Shown here in pieces: positions 37,162-45,832 of a DNA stretch of 64,000 nucleotides. The notes beneath the pieces are model-generated. The model saw nothing but the letters and a program-made list of their open reading frames with translations. It had not been told where the DNA came from and did no database searches. The position numbers and the translations under genes were made by a program. Positions within the stretch are counted from its first letter, which is position 1; every line of letters begins with the position of its first letter. The stretch is taken from contig NZ_KN050693.1 of assembly GCF_000745485.1 (NCBI RefSeq), positions 50,570-114,569 on the forward strand. Reading direction: 5' to 3'. This DNA comes from Methanobacterium veterum (GTDB taxonomy: Archaea > Methanobacteriota > Methanobacteria > Methanobacteriales > Methanobacteriaceae).

Positions 37162-37490
37162 ATTATTTTTAAATGAGCCTAATGCTTTTTAATTAAAATA
37201 GGGGGTGCGTAATAAAAATAATTTTTCCAGAATTACTCCCAAATCATTCCATAATTCGTCCCTATTCTGTTCTTTTAATATTTAAAGCAAAATAAATGGG
37301 TTTCTATATTTTTTATTATTCTGATTTTTTAAAAAGATTAAATATAAAATTCATAGAAAAATGAGTTTAAAAATGAAATATTCAGATACATAGATAGGTA
37401 ATAGTTAAATCTGCCTATAACTATTTATAGATCAAATTCAATAATTTGAATAGGGTTATATAGACCAGTCATTATAATTGTGGTGGTATA
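37162..37490. other. Intergenic region with the tetR promoter and operator
   Basis: It lies between the divergent membrane-protein and TetR genes. The TetR-side promoter and the operator at 37461-37472 are the only features I can point to. Confidence 0.4.
37461..37472. promoter_or_regulatory. LmrA/YxaF-like operator 1 (tetR promoter)
   Basis: TAGACCAGTCAT is a variant of the palindrome found twice upstream of the neighbouring transporter (TAGACCGGTCTA). It directly follows TTATA, so it overlaps or adjoins the TATA box of the tetR-like gene, as expected for autorepression. Confidence 0.7.
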
Positions 37491-38075
37491 GTGAAGAAAA
37501 CTGATACAAGAGATCGAATAGTAGAAGCTGCAACAGTTCTTTTTCAGCTTAAAGGATATCATGCTACTGGATTAAATGAGATATTAAGGGAGAGTAATGC
37601 CCCTAAAGGCTCGTTATACTATTACTTTCCTGAGGGGAAGGAACAACTGGCCCTCGAAACTGTAAATTTAACAAAAGAATTTGTCGAAAAAACAATAAAA
37701 GAACGGCTTGCAAAAATTCAGGATCCTGCAGAATCCATTAAAAATTCCATCGAAGAAATGGCAGATCTGGTATATACTCAAAAAGATGAAAAATTAGCAC
37801 TTAGAAGCACTAAAAAAGTTTCTATCAACCTTATTGCGCTGGAAACAGCTGCAACTAATGAAAATTTAAGAAAAGCGTGCGAATCTGCTTTTAATGTATG
37901 GCAGGATGCCTATACTCAGAAGTTAATAGAAGGGGGTTTCAACAGAGAAAAAGCAGAAACTCTTGGATTGGTTATTCAGTCAATGGTAGAGGGGGCAATA
38001 ATAATGTCTTTAACGAAAAAAAGCGATAAGCCTTTCATTGAAATTGCAAAGCAGATTCCTATTCTGCTGGCTTAA
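37491..38075 (+). CDS. TetR-family repressor, LmrA/YxaF type
   Basis: A 194-residue regulator. The N-terminal helix-turn-helix (GYHATGLNEILRESNAPKGSLYYYFPEGKEQLALETV) matches the LmrA/YxaF subgroup, whose bacterial members recognise an AGACC-type palindrome. The C-terminal ligand-binding part is helical. The start is GTG at 37491 after GGTGG. Three matching operators lie upstream of it and of the transporter gene. It probably represses itself and the exporter and is released by a hydrophobic ligand. The gene pair looks like an import from bacteria. Confidence 0.9.
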   Translation: MKKTDTRDRIVEAATVLFQLKGYHATGLNEILRESNAPKGSLYYYFPEGKEQLALETVNLTKEFVEKTIKERLAKIQDPAESIKNSIEEMADLVYTQKDEKLALRSTKKVSINLIALETAATNENLRKACESAFNVWQDAYTQKLIEGGFNREKAETLGLVIQSMVEGAIIMSLTKKSDKPFIEIAKQIPILLA

Positions 38076-38124
38076 TAACATCCTTACTGAAAGAATTTTG
38101 AATAGATTTTTTAACAAAATTATG

Positions 38125-38136
38125 TAGACTGGTCTA
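38125..38136. promoter_or_regulatory. LmrA/YxaF-like operator 2
   Basis: TAGACTGGTCTA lies upstream of the transporter gene, next to a TATA-like AATTATAG. It is centred 51 bp from operator 3. Confidence 0.75.
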
Positions 38137-38175
38137 ATTATAGTAATGGAAAGTATCTCTAATTTTCAAATTATG

Positions 38176-38187
38176 TAGACCGGTCTA
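38176..38187. promoter_or_regulatory. LmrA/YxaF-like operator 3
   Basis: TAGACCGGTCTA is a perfect 12-bp palindrome in the leader of the transporter gene, 20 nt before its start. With operator 2 it brackets the putative transcription start, so repressor binding at both should block transcription. Confidence 0.8.
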
Positions 38188-38207
38188 ATATTGGAGTGAA
38201 TTTAAAA

Positions 38208-39671
38208 ATGGTTTTAAATACAGATGAAGATTATCCGCAAATGGGTTTAAATTCAAAGGAAAATAAGTTTTCAGTTAACAAAAATAACACTAAAAAAATT
38301 TTATTTGTACTTCTACTTGGTGGATTTATGTCGATGTTAAGTGAAACCGCGTTGAGCATCGTATTTCCACATATAATGTTACAGTATAATATTTCAGCAG
38401 GGACAGTGCAGTGGCTGACCACTATTTATGTTCTTGTTTCAGGTATTGTATTCCTTATCAGCGCATTTCTTATTGAGCGGTTTTCAACTAGAAAATTGTT
38501 CATGTCTTCAATGATATTTTTAATTATAGGGACGATTGTATCAGGTGTTTCCTCAAATTTTCCGGTTTTATTTGCTGGACGTGTAATTCAGGCAGTTGGA
38601 ACAGGTATCCTCGTGCCTCTAATATTTAATACCATACTAATATTGATCCCAAGGCAGAAACAGGGATTGGTCATGGGACTTGTGTCTCTTGTAATTCTTT
38701 CTGCACCAATGTTTGCACCAGTATTTATGGGCTTTCTTATGGGCTTTATGGACTGGCACTGGTTCTTTTTATTAGTTCTGGTCTTTTTCATAGCCACAGC
38801 AGTTTTAGGACTGTCTTTTTTAAAGAATGTCACTGAAGTAACACGCCCGAAACTCGATATTTTATCTGTTATTCTGGCTGCTGTGGGATTTGGCGGAATT
38901 ATAATGGGATTCAGCGGTTTAGGAGACTATGGATTAAGCTTAAATGTTATACTGCCCTTAATTATAGGCATAGTTAGCCTTATAATATTTGCAGCACGTC
39001 AGCTAACCATGGAACACCCTTTACTGGACCTTCATGTTTTTAAATATCCCTTTTTCACCATAGGGATAATAATTAATGTAATTAATGTGATGGTCGTTTT
39101 TGCAGTAGTGATTATACTTCCAATGTATATGCAGAATGGACTTGGAACCACTTCTTTTGTTGCCAGTCTTGTAATGCTGCCTGGAAGTATTTTAAACTGT
39201 TTACTACCTCTTCTTGCAGGCCATATATACGACAGACATGGGCCAAAGATTATCGTTAGCTCGGGTCTTGCTGTTATGTGCATTTCCATGATATTTTTAT
39301 CGAACCTTTCTGTTTCAACCACCCTTGCTGCGGTGTTAATTATAAACTGTGGTTTGTATATAGGATCAGCCCTTTTAATGTCTCCAAATCAGACAAATAC
39401 TCTGGGGAATTTGGATTCTAAACATTACGCTTCAGGTTCTGCCATAATGACTTCCCTGCAGCAGATGGGGGGTGCAATTGGTTCATCTCTATTTGTAAGC
39501 TTTATGTCATTCGGACAGCACAGCTACCTTCAAAATATCATTACTCCAGATCCAGCACAGCAGATATCTGCATTAATTTCTGGTGTAAACTTTTCATTTT
39601 TGATAGGGGCAATAATACTTGCGTTTGTATTTTTGCTTTCCCTTTTTTTAAAGAAGGAAGTACATGCTTAA
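38208..39671 (+). CDS. MFS transporter, DHA2/LmrB-like exporter
   Basis: A 487-residue protein with about 14 membrane helices. Typical segments are GGFMSMLSETALSIVFPHIM in helix 1, a helix-4 FAGRVIQAVGTGILVPLIF and the helix-5 motif SAPMFAPVFMGFLMGFMDWHWFF. It resembles LmrB-type lincomycin exporters. GGAGTGA precedes the ATG at 38208 by 8 nt, so this start was chosen over the GTG at 38196. Two TetR-type operators control its promoter. It is paired with the LmrA-like regulator gene 133 bp upstream. Confidence 0.92.
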   Translation: MVLNTDEDYPQMGLNSKENKFSVNKNNTKKILFVLLLGGFMSMLSETALSIVFPHIMLQYNISAGTVQWLTTIYVLVSGIVFLISAFLIERFSTRKLFMSSMIFLIIGTIVSGVSSNFPVLFAGRVIQAVGTGILVPLIFNTILILIPRQKQGLVMGLVSLVILSAPMFAPVFMGFLMGFMDWHWFFLLVLVFFIATAVLGLSFLKNVTEVTRPKLDILSVILAAVGFGGIIMGFSGLGDYGLSLNVILPLIIGIVSLIIFAARQLTMEHPLLDLHVFKYPFFTIGIIINVINVMVVFAVVIILPMYMQNGLGTTSFVASLVMLPGSILNCLLPLLAGHIYDRHGPKIIVSSGLAVMCISMIFLSNLSVSTTLAAVLIINCGLYIGSALLMSPNQTNTLGNLDSKHYASGSAIMTSLQQMGGAIGSSLFVSFMSFGQHSYLQNIITPDPAQQISALISGVNFSFLIGAIILAFVFLLSLFLKKEVHA

Positions 39672-39780
39672 AAAAACGCTTTATTATATTTTTTTGACTG
39701 TAACACAGTTTAAAACATTTAATAGTTAATTAAAGATAAAAACAGCTGTTAAAAAGTAGAGTTGTTGGAAAGACTTTTAA

Positions 39781-40260
39781 TTAATCTTTCTGGAATAACA
39801 TTATTATTCCAGTTATTAAAAGCCATAATCCAATTAATATGCCTAAATACAGCGGATCTTTAATGAATGCAGCTACAATTATGTAGATTATACCTAAAAT
39901 TAGAGCTACAAGTCCTGTCCATCTGCTTCCTGTAGTTTTAGCTGCTATGGCAACAATTCCTGCTATTATCAGGAATATACCTGCAATGAATACGAATAAA
40001 GCTGCCACGAAACTAAATAGTGCGGGATTAAATATAAACCCTAGGCCAAAAATTAATGCTAAAAATCCTAAAATAAGTTCTATAATGCCCATAACTAGAC
40101 TTTCGCCCATTGAGGCTGCACCCATAAATAGAAGACCTAAACCCAAAAATAGCACTGCAACACCAGTTAGCACGCTAAATGGAATTACTCCTAAAAGTGG
40201 GAATGCTAAAACTATTAAACCTAAAATTATAAGAATTATCGCGTTTCCCGTTTTCTCCAT
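39781..40260 (-). CDS. DUF308/HdeD-like membrane protein
   Basis: A 159-residue membrane protein with six short helices in two similar halves, rich in Gly and Leu, as in DUF308/HdeD proteins. GAGGTGATTAGT precedes the ATG at 40260, so the longer GTG start at 40269 is unlikely. Bacterial relatives are linked to acid resistance, but the archaeal role is unknown. It is convergent with the transporter gene. Confidence 0.85.
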   Translation of the reverse strand: MEKTGNAIILIILGLIVLAFPLLGVIPFSVLTGVAVLFLGLGLLFMGAASMGESLVMGIIELILGFLALIFGLGFIFNPALFSFVAALFVFIAGIFLIIAGIVAIAAKTTGSRWTGLVALILGIIYIIVAAFIKDPLYLGILIGLWLLITGIIMLFQKD

Positions 40261-40702
40261 ACTAATCACCTCTTAGCCTTTTTTCCAACAACTCCTAAAT
40301 TCTAACAATAGTTAATAATTCCCATTATTAATTATTATATTTTGCTATAAGTTAATAGGGCTACTAATTATATAATTAAAATTTAAAGGATAAAAAAACA
40401 TTAATAAGTATAATTATGGGCCTTATATCAAATTTAAAAGCCTTAAATGCTTAAATGGTTTAAACATTAAAGTTCAGTTTAAGTTAATAATTAGGAAATA
40501 TTATCGATTCTATTTTTAATCTGCTAAAAATCTTACAGGCCTTTTTAATATCCTTTTTATTTTAAATAGAATGGATCAAATGTTGTATTTCCATTAATTT
40601 TAAAAAATATTTTAGTAAAATTTAATAATGGCAAATATAATAGCCAACATTAAAGATTAGCTAAATTACCAATAATATTTAACTAAAAACGAGGGGGCGA
40701 GC
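40261..40702. other. AT-rich intergenic region between divergent genes
   Basis: No gene, repeat or stable structure is supported. It holds the promoters of the DUF308 and beta-helix genes. Confidence 0.35.
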
Positions 40703-42550
40703 ATCGTTTTAGAGAGTCGTAATTTTTCTATTGAAAAAAGAGAAGGCCTATTAAAAGTTTTTTTATTTTTAGGATTGATGATCCCTATTATATTTTCTGG
40801 AGTAGTTAATGCTCAAGTTATATCAGTTACACCTTCTAGCACTATTAAAAGCGCGATAAACACGGCGCATTCTGGAGATACGTTAAATTTGTCCGGCGGG
40901 ACATATAATGAACATGACATAGTGGTGAATAAAAATTTAACTATAATCGGACCAAAAATTAGGGGTAATGAATCACCAAAAGCAGTAATTGACGCGCAAA
41001 AATTAGGAAAAGGATTTCTAATACAAAGAGGAGTTAATTTAAATCTGCAATATTTAACAATACAAAATGCCAACACCACAAAAAGCACTTCTAACCCTTA
41101 TGGGGGCGGAATCTTTAACAGCGGCACGCTAAATGTAAAAAACTGCATTATACAAAAAAACACTGCAACCCTTGAAGGTGGAGGTATTTATAACAATCAT
41201 GGTACTTTGAATATAGTTAATTCCATTTTAAACCAAAATACTGCAACTAGCGGATATGGCGGTGCCGCAATTTACAATTACGGTGGTAATGTGACATTGA
41301 ACGGTTGCAATTTATGGGGAAACGCCGCCAAAGCTGGCCATGGTGGTGGAATCAATAATGGATATGGTGCTATCTTAATTTTGATTAATTCACGTGTACA
41401 TAACAATGCTGCATATGATCATGGTGGTGGAATCGACATTTACCGTACGGGTACCAAAACCAGATTGATTAATTCTAGTGTGTATAATAATACTGTAGTT
41501 GGTCATGGTGGTGGTATTTACAATTGCGGTGGTGATTTAACTTTGAACAGTTCCAGTGTATATGGGAATATTGCGAAAACAGGTCCTGGTGGTGGAATTG
41601 CTAATTGTTATGGGGGCACCTTAACTTTAATCAATTCTCAAGTATATAGCAACGCTGCGAAAACTCACGGCGGCGGAATCGACAATTATTATGATACTAC
41701 TGAAACTGATGTAACATTGACTAATTCAAAGGTATACAGTAATACTGCAAACAGTCATGGTGGCGGTATTTACAATTGCGGCGGCAGGGTAACCTTGAAT
41801 GGTTCCAGTGTATATAACAACATAGCAAAAACAGGCCATGCCGGTGGAATTGCTAATTGTTATGGAGGTACCTTAACTCTGGTTAATTCGAATGTATATA
41901 ACAATATTGCATATGATCATGGTGGTGGAATCGATATTTACCGTACAGGTACTAAAACCAGCTTGATTAATTCCAATATATATCACAATACTGCAAATGG
42001 TCATGGGGGAGGTATCTATAATTATGGCGGTAATTTAACTTTGAAAGGTTCTAGTGTATGTGGAAATATTGCGAAAACAGGCCCGGGTGGTGGAATTGCC
42101 AATTGTTATGGTACATTAACAGCGACATTCTGCAGGATACTTGGAAATTCTGCTAAGCAGGGCATAGATATTTGTAATTATAATGGGAAAGTAAATGCTT
42201 TACTTAACTGGTGGGGATCTAATAATGGGCCTGCTAAAGGCAAAATAGCTGGAACAACTAATCCAAACACATGGTTAGTGCTTAAGGTTTCTTCGGCTGT
42301 TTCAAATACCATTAGTTCTATAATTACTGCAAATTTAATATATGACAACAAGGGGGTTTACCATAACCCCTCTAATGGACATGTCTTAAATGGGATAAAA
42401 CTAACTTTTACCTCTACTTTGGGAAGTATAAGTAGCCCAGCAACTATGCTTAATGGAATTGCAAAATCTACTTTAAAGAGTGGATCAGGTACTGCTATTG
42501 TTTCAGTAAAACTAGACAACCAAACAGTAAAAACATCAGTTAAAATTTGA
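40703..42550 (+). CDS. Secreted parallel beta-helix adhesin-like protein
   Basis: About 615 residues. A signal peptide (LLKVFLFLGLMIPIIFSGVV...NAQ) leads into a right-handed beta-helix made of repeating rungs with signatures HGGGIYN, GPGGGIANCYG and LTLNGSSVY, then a C-terminal Ig-like domain. Longer DNA repeats of about 249 bp are visible. Such proteins are the adhesin-like surface proteins of Methanobacteriales. The start is uncertain. GAGGGGG is followed after 5 nt by ATC (40703), whereas the first usual codon (TTG 40775) would cut away most of the signal peptide. Confidence 0.82.
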   Translation: MVLESRNFSIEKREGLLKVFLFLGLMIPIIFSGVVNAQVISVTPSSTIKSAINTAHSGDTLNLSGGTYNEHDIVVNKNLTIIGPKIRGNESPKAVIDAQKLGKGFLIQRGVNLNLQYLTIQNANTTKSTSNPYGGGIFNSGTLNVKNCIIQKNTATLEGGGIYNNHGTLNIVNSILNQNTATSGYGGAAIYNYGGNVTLNGCNLWGNAAKAGHGGGINNGYGAILILINSRVHNNAAYDHGGGIDIYRTGTKTRLINSSVYNNTVVGHGGGIYNCGGDLTLNSSSVYGNIAKTGPGGGIANCYGGTLTLINSQVYSNAAKTHGGGIDNYYDTTETDVTLTNSKVYSNTANSHGGGIYNCGGRVTLNGSSVYNNIAKTGHAGGIANCYGGTLTLVNSNVYNNIAYDHGGGIDIYRTGTKTSLINSNIYHNTANGHGGGIYNYGGNLTLKGSSVCGNIAKTGPGGGIANCYGTLTATFCRILGNSAKQGIDICNYNGKVNALLNWWGSNNGPAKGKIAGTTNPNTWLVLKVSSAVSNTISSIITANLIYDNKGVYHNPSNGHVLNGIKLTFTSTLGSISSPATMLNGIAKSTLKSGSGTAIVSVKLDNQTVKTSVKI

Positions 42551-42688
42551 AGCTGAATGCTTCATTTTTTTTATTTTAGAAATAGTTAATGGGCTGAGAT
42601 GATTTTTTGCAAATATGATGGAATAAGATTCTAAGTAACATATTAAGCTGTTATTCATTAAATAAGTGATTTGCATCAAAAGATGTAT

Positions 42689-43558
42689 TTAACTGGTAAA
42701 TTTATTATTCATTTTTAACTTAATCCGCTCAGCCAGCCCTTTATTTACAAGTGGAACTCTGGTCAAATTTTTAATACTTGCTTTTTCTAACTCTTCTATA
42801 CTCGGAAAGTATTTATAAATGTTTTCAGTTATTTTAAGGCCGACACCATGAATATCCTTTAAAATAAGCCATATTTTTGTTTTTTCAGTGTTTTGAGTCC
42901 ATTCCCAGAAATCTTCCAGATCTTCATAGGCGAGACCCCTGTAATAATTACCGCTGTGGGCGAGGTAGTGGCATTCTTTACACAGCAAAGCTAAATTTGG
43001 GGATTCATCCTGATCTTTAATTGTAGAACCCATTACTGGAATAATATGGTGTATTTCCAGATTTTCAATGGATCCGCAGGCTACACATGAATTTTGATCC
43101 CTCTTTAAGACGTATCTTTTTGTTTTTGCACTGATCCCGTTTCTACTGTCTTTCTGAATCACTTTCCCATCTAGAAGATAAAACTGCCTCGCATATCCTT
43201 TGCTGCAGTTTACAGCCCTTGTGATTTCTTCTGTAGTTATCTCTTCTCCCCACATTTCCTTTAATGCGATAATTTTATCCTTTTTAAGATCTGTATCAAA
43301 ATTATCATCTAAAAATTGAATATATAGTTCATTTAAACTATTTTTTACACAGCTTAAATCTTTTAAAAGGCTTTTAAATTCATCTGTATTTTCTACGGCC
43401 ATTAAAATGTCTAATTCTTCCCGGGATTTTGTAATTCTGCTCATGTGTTCATCCAGGTGGTTTTGTGTGAGTTCCCAGAGTTCATCCAGGATTTTGTGTT
43501 TCCTGGTTTTAAGTTCAAAGTGACGATCTTCAAGATAACATGTATCCATGGTTCTCAT
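42689..43558 (-). CDS. HNH endonuclease with C-terminal helix-hairpin-helix
   Basis: A 289-residue protein. Residues 1 to about 130 are helical with coiled-coil character and a possible helix-turn-helix (ITTEEITRAVNCSKGYARQFY). Then comes an HNH domain (CVACGSIENLEIHHIIPV ... NLALLCKECHYLAH, two CxxC zinc pairs and the HH catalytic pair). The C-terminus is a helix-hairpin-helix region (ILKDIHGVGLKITENIYKYF). This suggests a DNA nuclease acting in repair or defence. It stands alone. Confidence 0.85.
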   Translation of the reverse strand: MRTMDTCYLEDRHFELKTRKHKILDELWELTQNHLDEHMSRITKSREELDILMAVENTDEFKSLLKDLSCVKNSLNELYIQFLDDNFDTDLKKDKIIALKEMWGEEITTEEITRAVNCSKGYARQFYLLDGKVIQKDSRNGISAKTKRYVLKRDQNSCVACGSIENLEIHHIIPVMGSTIKDQDESPNLALLCKECHYLAHSGNYYRGLAYEDLEDFWEWTQNTEKTKIWLILKDIHGVGLKITENIYKYFPSIEELEKASIKNLTRVPLVNKGLAERIKLKMNNKFTS

Positions 43559-43635
43559 TTTGTTTATCTTTAATTAAATTTTTACATTCAATATAAGTCA
43601 ATGAAATAACTTTTTAAATTTATAAATTTTAGGTA

Positions 43636-43656
43636 TTCGAGAATCGTATTTTCGAA
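43636..43656. repeat. Single 3-nt-loop hairpin
   Basis: TTCGAGAAT-CGT-ATTTTCGAA forms a 9-bp stem (one G-T pair) with a 3-nt loop downstream of the small unknown gene at 43772. It belongs to the dispersed hairpin family. Confidence 0.6.
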
Positions 43657-43771
43657 AGCATATAAACAAATTACCTTATTAAATAGCGTCAAAAATATTT
43701 GGTCATTCACTATAAAAAATAGTAAAAATGAAATCTTATGGTATCTTAAAAAGTTAAAAATTTAAAAGTAG

Positions 43772-44017
43772 TTAATCCCTTGCTCTAATATGGGGATCGA
43801 AGTTCAATGCACCCCTTTTAGATACCTCTTTTTTATAAGCTATCTGGGCATTTTGAATCGGAATTAATTCAATATCCCACGGGGAATCTTTTTCATACTC
43901 AATTTTAATTATTCCCATATCTTCAATTATATTTATTGATTTTACGCTGTTTTTACCTTTTTCAAAGACTTTTTCATTTTCCAAAATAGATACTTTTAAT
44001 TTAGTGGCCCATACCAT
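43772..44017 (-). CDS. Small protein of unknown function (DUF2098-like guess)
   Basis: An 81-residue protein (MVWATKLKVSILENEKVFEK...). It is beta-rich and ends in a charged tail with HIRARD. GGTGA and 5 nt precede the ATG at 44017, so the longer frame from 44029 is rejected. I do not recognise it with confidence. The family name is only a guess based on size and strand pattern. Confidence 0.6.
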   Translation of the reverse strand: MVWATKLKVSILENEKVFEKGKNSVKSINIIEDMGIIKIEYEKDSPWDIELIPIQNAQIAYKKEVSKRGALNFDPHIRARD

Positions 44018-44222
44018 GTTATTCACCATTTACCTGATTTCTGTAACTATTGTTAAGTTAAGCGTGATATAATCAGCTTTTTAACTTTAAATCAGATTTT
44101 TAACCATCACTCACAAAAATGAGCAGGTTTACTTTAAAAATAAAATTTTTTTAAAATAAAAATTTCACTATAGTATATTGGTCATCAGTACTATTATATT
44201 TTTAACTAATATGTAAAAATTT

Positions 44223-44242
44223 ACAACCATATTGATGGTTGT
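44223..44242. terminator. Hairpin terminator
   Basis: ACAACCAT/ATGGTTGT form an 8-bp stem with a 4-nt loop, downstream of the PRC-barrel gene stop on the minus strand and flanked by T-runs on both strands. Confidence 0.6.
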
Positions 44243-44279
44243 TTTTAAAAGAGAATAAAAATTATTGTAAATAAAACAA

Positions 44280-44786
44280 TTAATCGGTAATTCTTTTATT
44301 CACATCTTCTTTACTCATTTTTAGTATAACATAATCTCCAAAACTATGTACATCTTCATCAGATACTACTAAATGTTTTTTTCTGAAAGCGGGTCCTGTA
44401 GATATGAGCACGTTATGGATCAGGCAACCTTTAGGATCGATGAGCATGTCGCCCACTTTACCTACATCCATAGCATCGCAGGTTAAGACAGTTTTTCCTA
44501 CAATATCCTTAAATAATGAGCCGGTTTCTGCAAGTTCGCCTAATTTATTAACTTTAGTTTTTTGATCGATCTCTTTTCCATTCAATTTTAGCTGTACATA
44601 GTCTCCTATTTTATCCAGGTCTTCCTCTTTAACTGAAAAATATTTTTTATTTAAAGCGGATCCTGTAGCCACCCATATTTTATCTACAAGGCAGTGTTTT
44701 AGTTTTATTTCAAGTTCAGCTATTTTACCTGCTTCTTTAGCGTCATTATCTAAAACTGTCATTCCTATAAATTTGCTGGCTTTCAT
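44280..44786 (-). CDS. Tandem PRC-barrel domain protein
   Basis: A 168-residue cytosolic protein with two PRC-barrel domains: residues about 3-75 (FIGMTVLDNDAKEAGKIAEL) and 90-160 (DIVGKTVLTCDAMDVGKVGD). PRC barrels bind RNA, other proteins or membrane complexes and are common as small archaeal proteins. The ATG at 44786 was chosen over the in-frame upstream start at 44819. GGAG lies 12 nt before it, so the spacing is loose. Confidence 0.85.
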   Translation of the reverse strand: MKASKFIGMTVLDNDAKEAGKIAELEIKLKHCLVDKIWVATGSALNKKYFSVKEEDLDKIGDYVQLKLNGKEIDQKTKVNKLGELAETGSLFKDIVGKTVLTCDAMDVGKVGDMLIDPKGCLIHNVLISTGPAFRKKHLVVSDEDVHSFGDYVILKMSKEDVNKRITD

Positions 44787-45129
44787 TTTTAACGCGTTCT
44801 CCTTTTTAATTGGTAACACATATTTTATTTTTTATAATATAAATAATATTCGTTTAAAAAAGTGGTGTAATTGTTTAAATAATTTATTTGGTATTATGCT
44901 ATTTTTGCAGGATATATTTTAAATTTCGAGATTTATTATGATTTTTATTGATTTTTAAACTATATGTGGTGAAATATTACTTTGAATTCTTTTTACTATT
45001 TATAACTCTAACCCTGTTTTTGAGTTTTTAATATAAATGGGCTATAAAAACTTTGAATCTTTAGTATTAAATGTACATTAAAAATAATTACTTAAATAAT
45101 TTCGAACAAAATATATCTGGGGTTTAAAT
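44787..45129. other. AT-rich intergenic region between divergent genes
   Basis: No gene or structure is supported. Promoters of the PRC-barrel and SOUL genes are expected here. Confidence 0.35.
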
Positions 45130-45732
45130 ATGACTGAAACGCTGGCATATGATGTAGAAAGTAAAGAAGATAATTTTGAAATAAGAAAATATGCGGATTA
45201 TATTTTAGCCCAGGTGGATATCGACGCATCATTTGATGATGCTGTACGTAAAGGATTCATGATCCTTGCAGGTTACATTTTTGGGGGTAACAGAAAGCGT
45301 TCTAAGATTGCAATGACTGCACCTGTTGTAGAAGAGGAAATGAGCGAAAAAATAGAAATGACTGCTCCCGTAACTACTGAAACTGTTAGTGATTCAGAGA
45401 GGATAGACATGACTACTCCAGTTACTGAAGAAAAAACAAAAGCTAATTTTCAGCGTATATCTTTTGCAATACCGTCAAAATATGCTATGGACACTTTGCC
45501 GGAGCCCAATGATAAAAGAATTCATTTTAAAGAATTTAAAAATCAAAAAACTGCGGTCTTAAGATTTAAAGGTAGGGTAAAAGAAAAACTTGCCACAGAA
45601 AAGACTGAAGAACTAAAAAAATGGCTTTCTAAAAATCAAATTAAGCCTAAATCACGTTTTATGGTAGCACAATATAACCATCCTGCAGTACCTGGTTTTT
45701 TAAGGAGAAACGAGATAATAGTGGAAATTTGA
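45130..45732 (+). CDS. SOUL heme-binding family protein
   Basis: A 200-residue protein of the SOUL/HBP family. Diagnostic segments are YDVESKEDNFEIRKYADYIL, GYIFGGNRKRSKIAMTAPV and a C-terminal FMVAQYNHPAVPGFLRRNEIIVEI. The repeated M-T-A-P-V/M-T-T-P-V motif occurs three times. SOUL proteins bind heme or porphyrins. In a methanogen lacking respiratory heme synthesis the ligand is unclear. GGGGTTTAAAT precedes the ATG. Confidence 0.9.
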   Translation: MTETLAYDVESKEDNFEIRKYADYILAQVDIDASFDDAVRKGFMILAGYIFGGNRKRSKIAMTAPVVEEEMSEKIEMTAPVTTETVSDSERIDMTTPVTEEKTKANFQRISFAIPSKYAMDTLPEPNDKRIHFKEFKNQKTAVLRFKGRVKEKLATEKTEELKKWLSKNQIKPKSRFMVAQYNHPAVPGFLRRNEIIVEI

Positions 45733-45832
45733 AAAATAGAACTCATTTTTTAATTACTTTTTGTCATATATTTCCTCTCAAAGTTATTAAATACGCTCAA
45801 AAATATTTTAACCAATAAATACAATAATTATC

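Noticed and set aside
37491..39671. Prophage or transposon carrying the TetR/MFS pair
   Set aside because: No integrase, transposase, tRNA junction or flanking direct repeats were found; the pair looks imported but not as a recognisable element.
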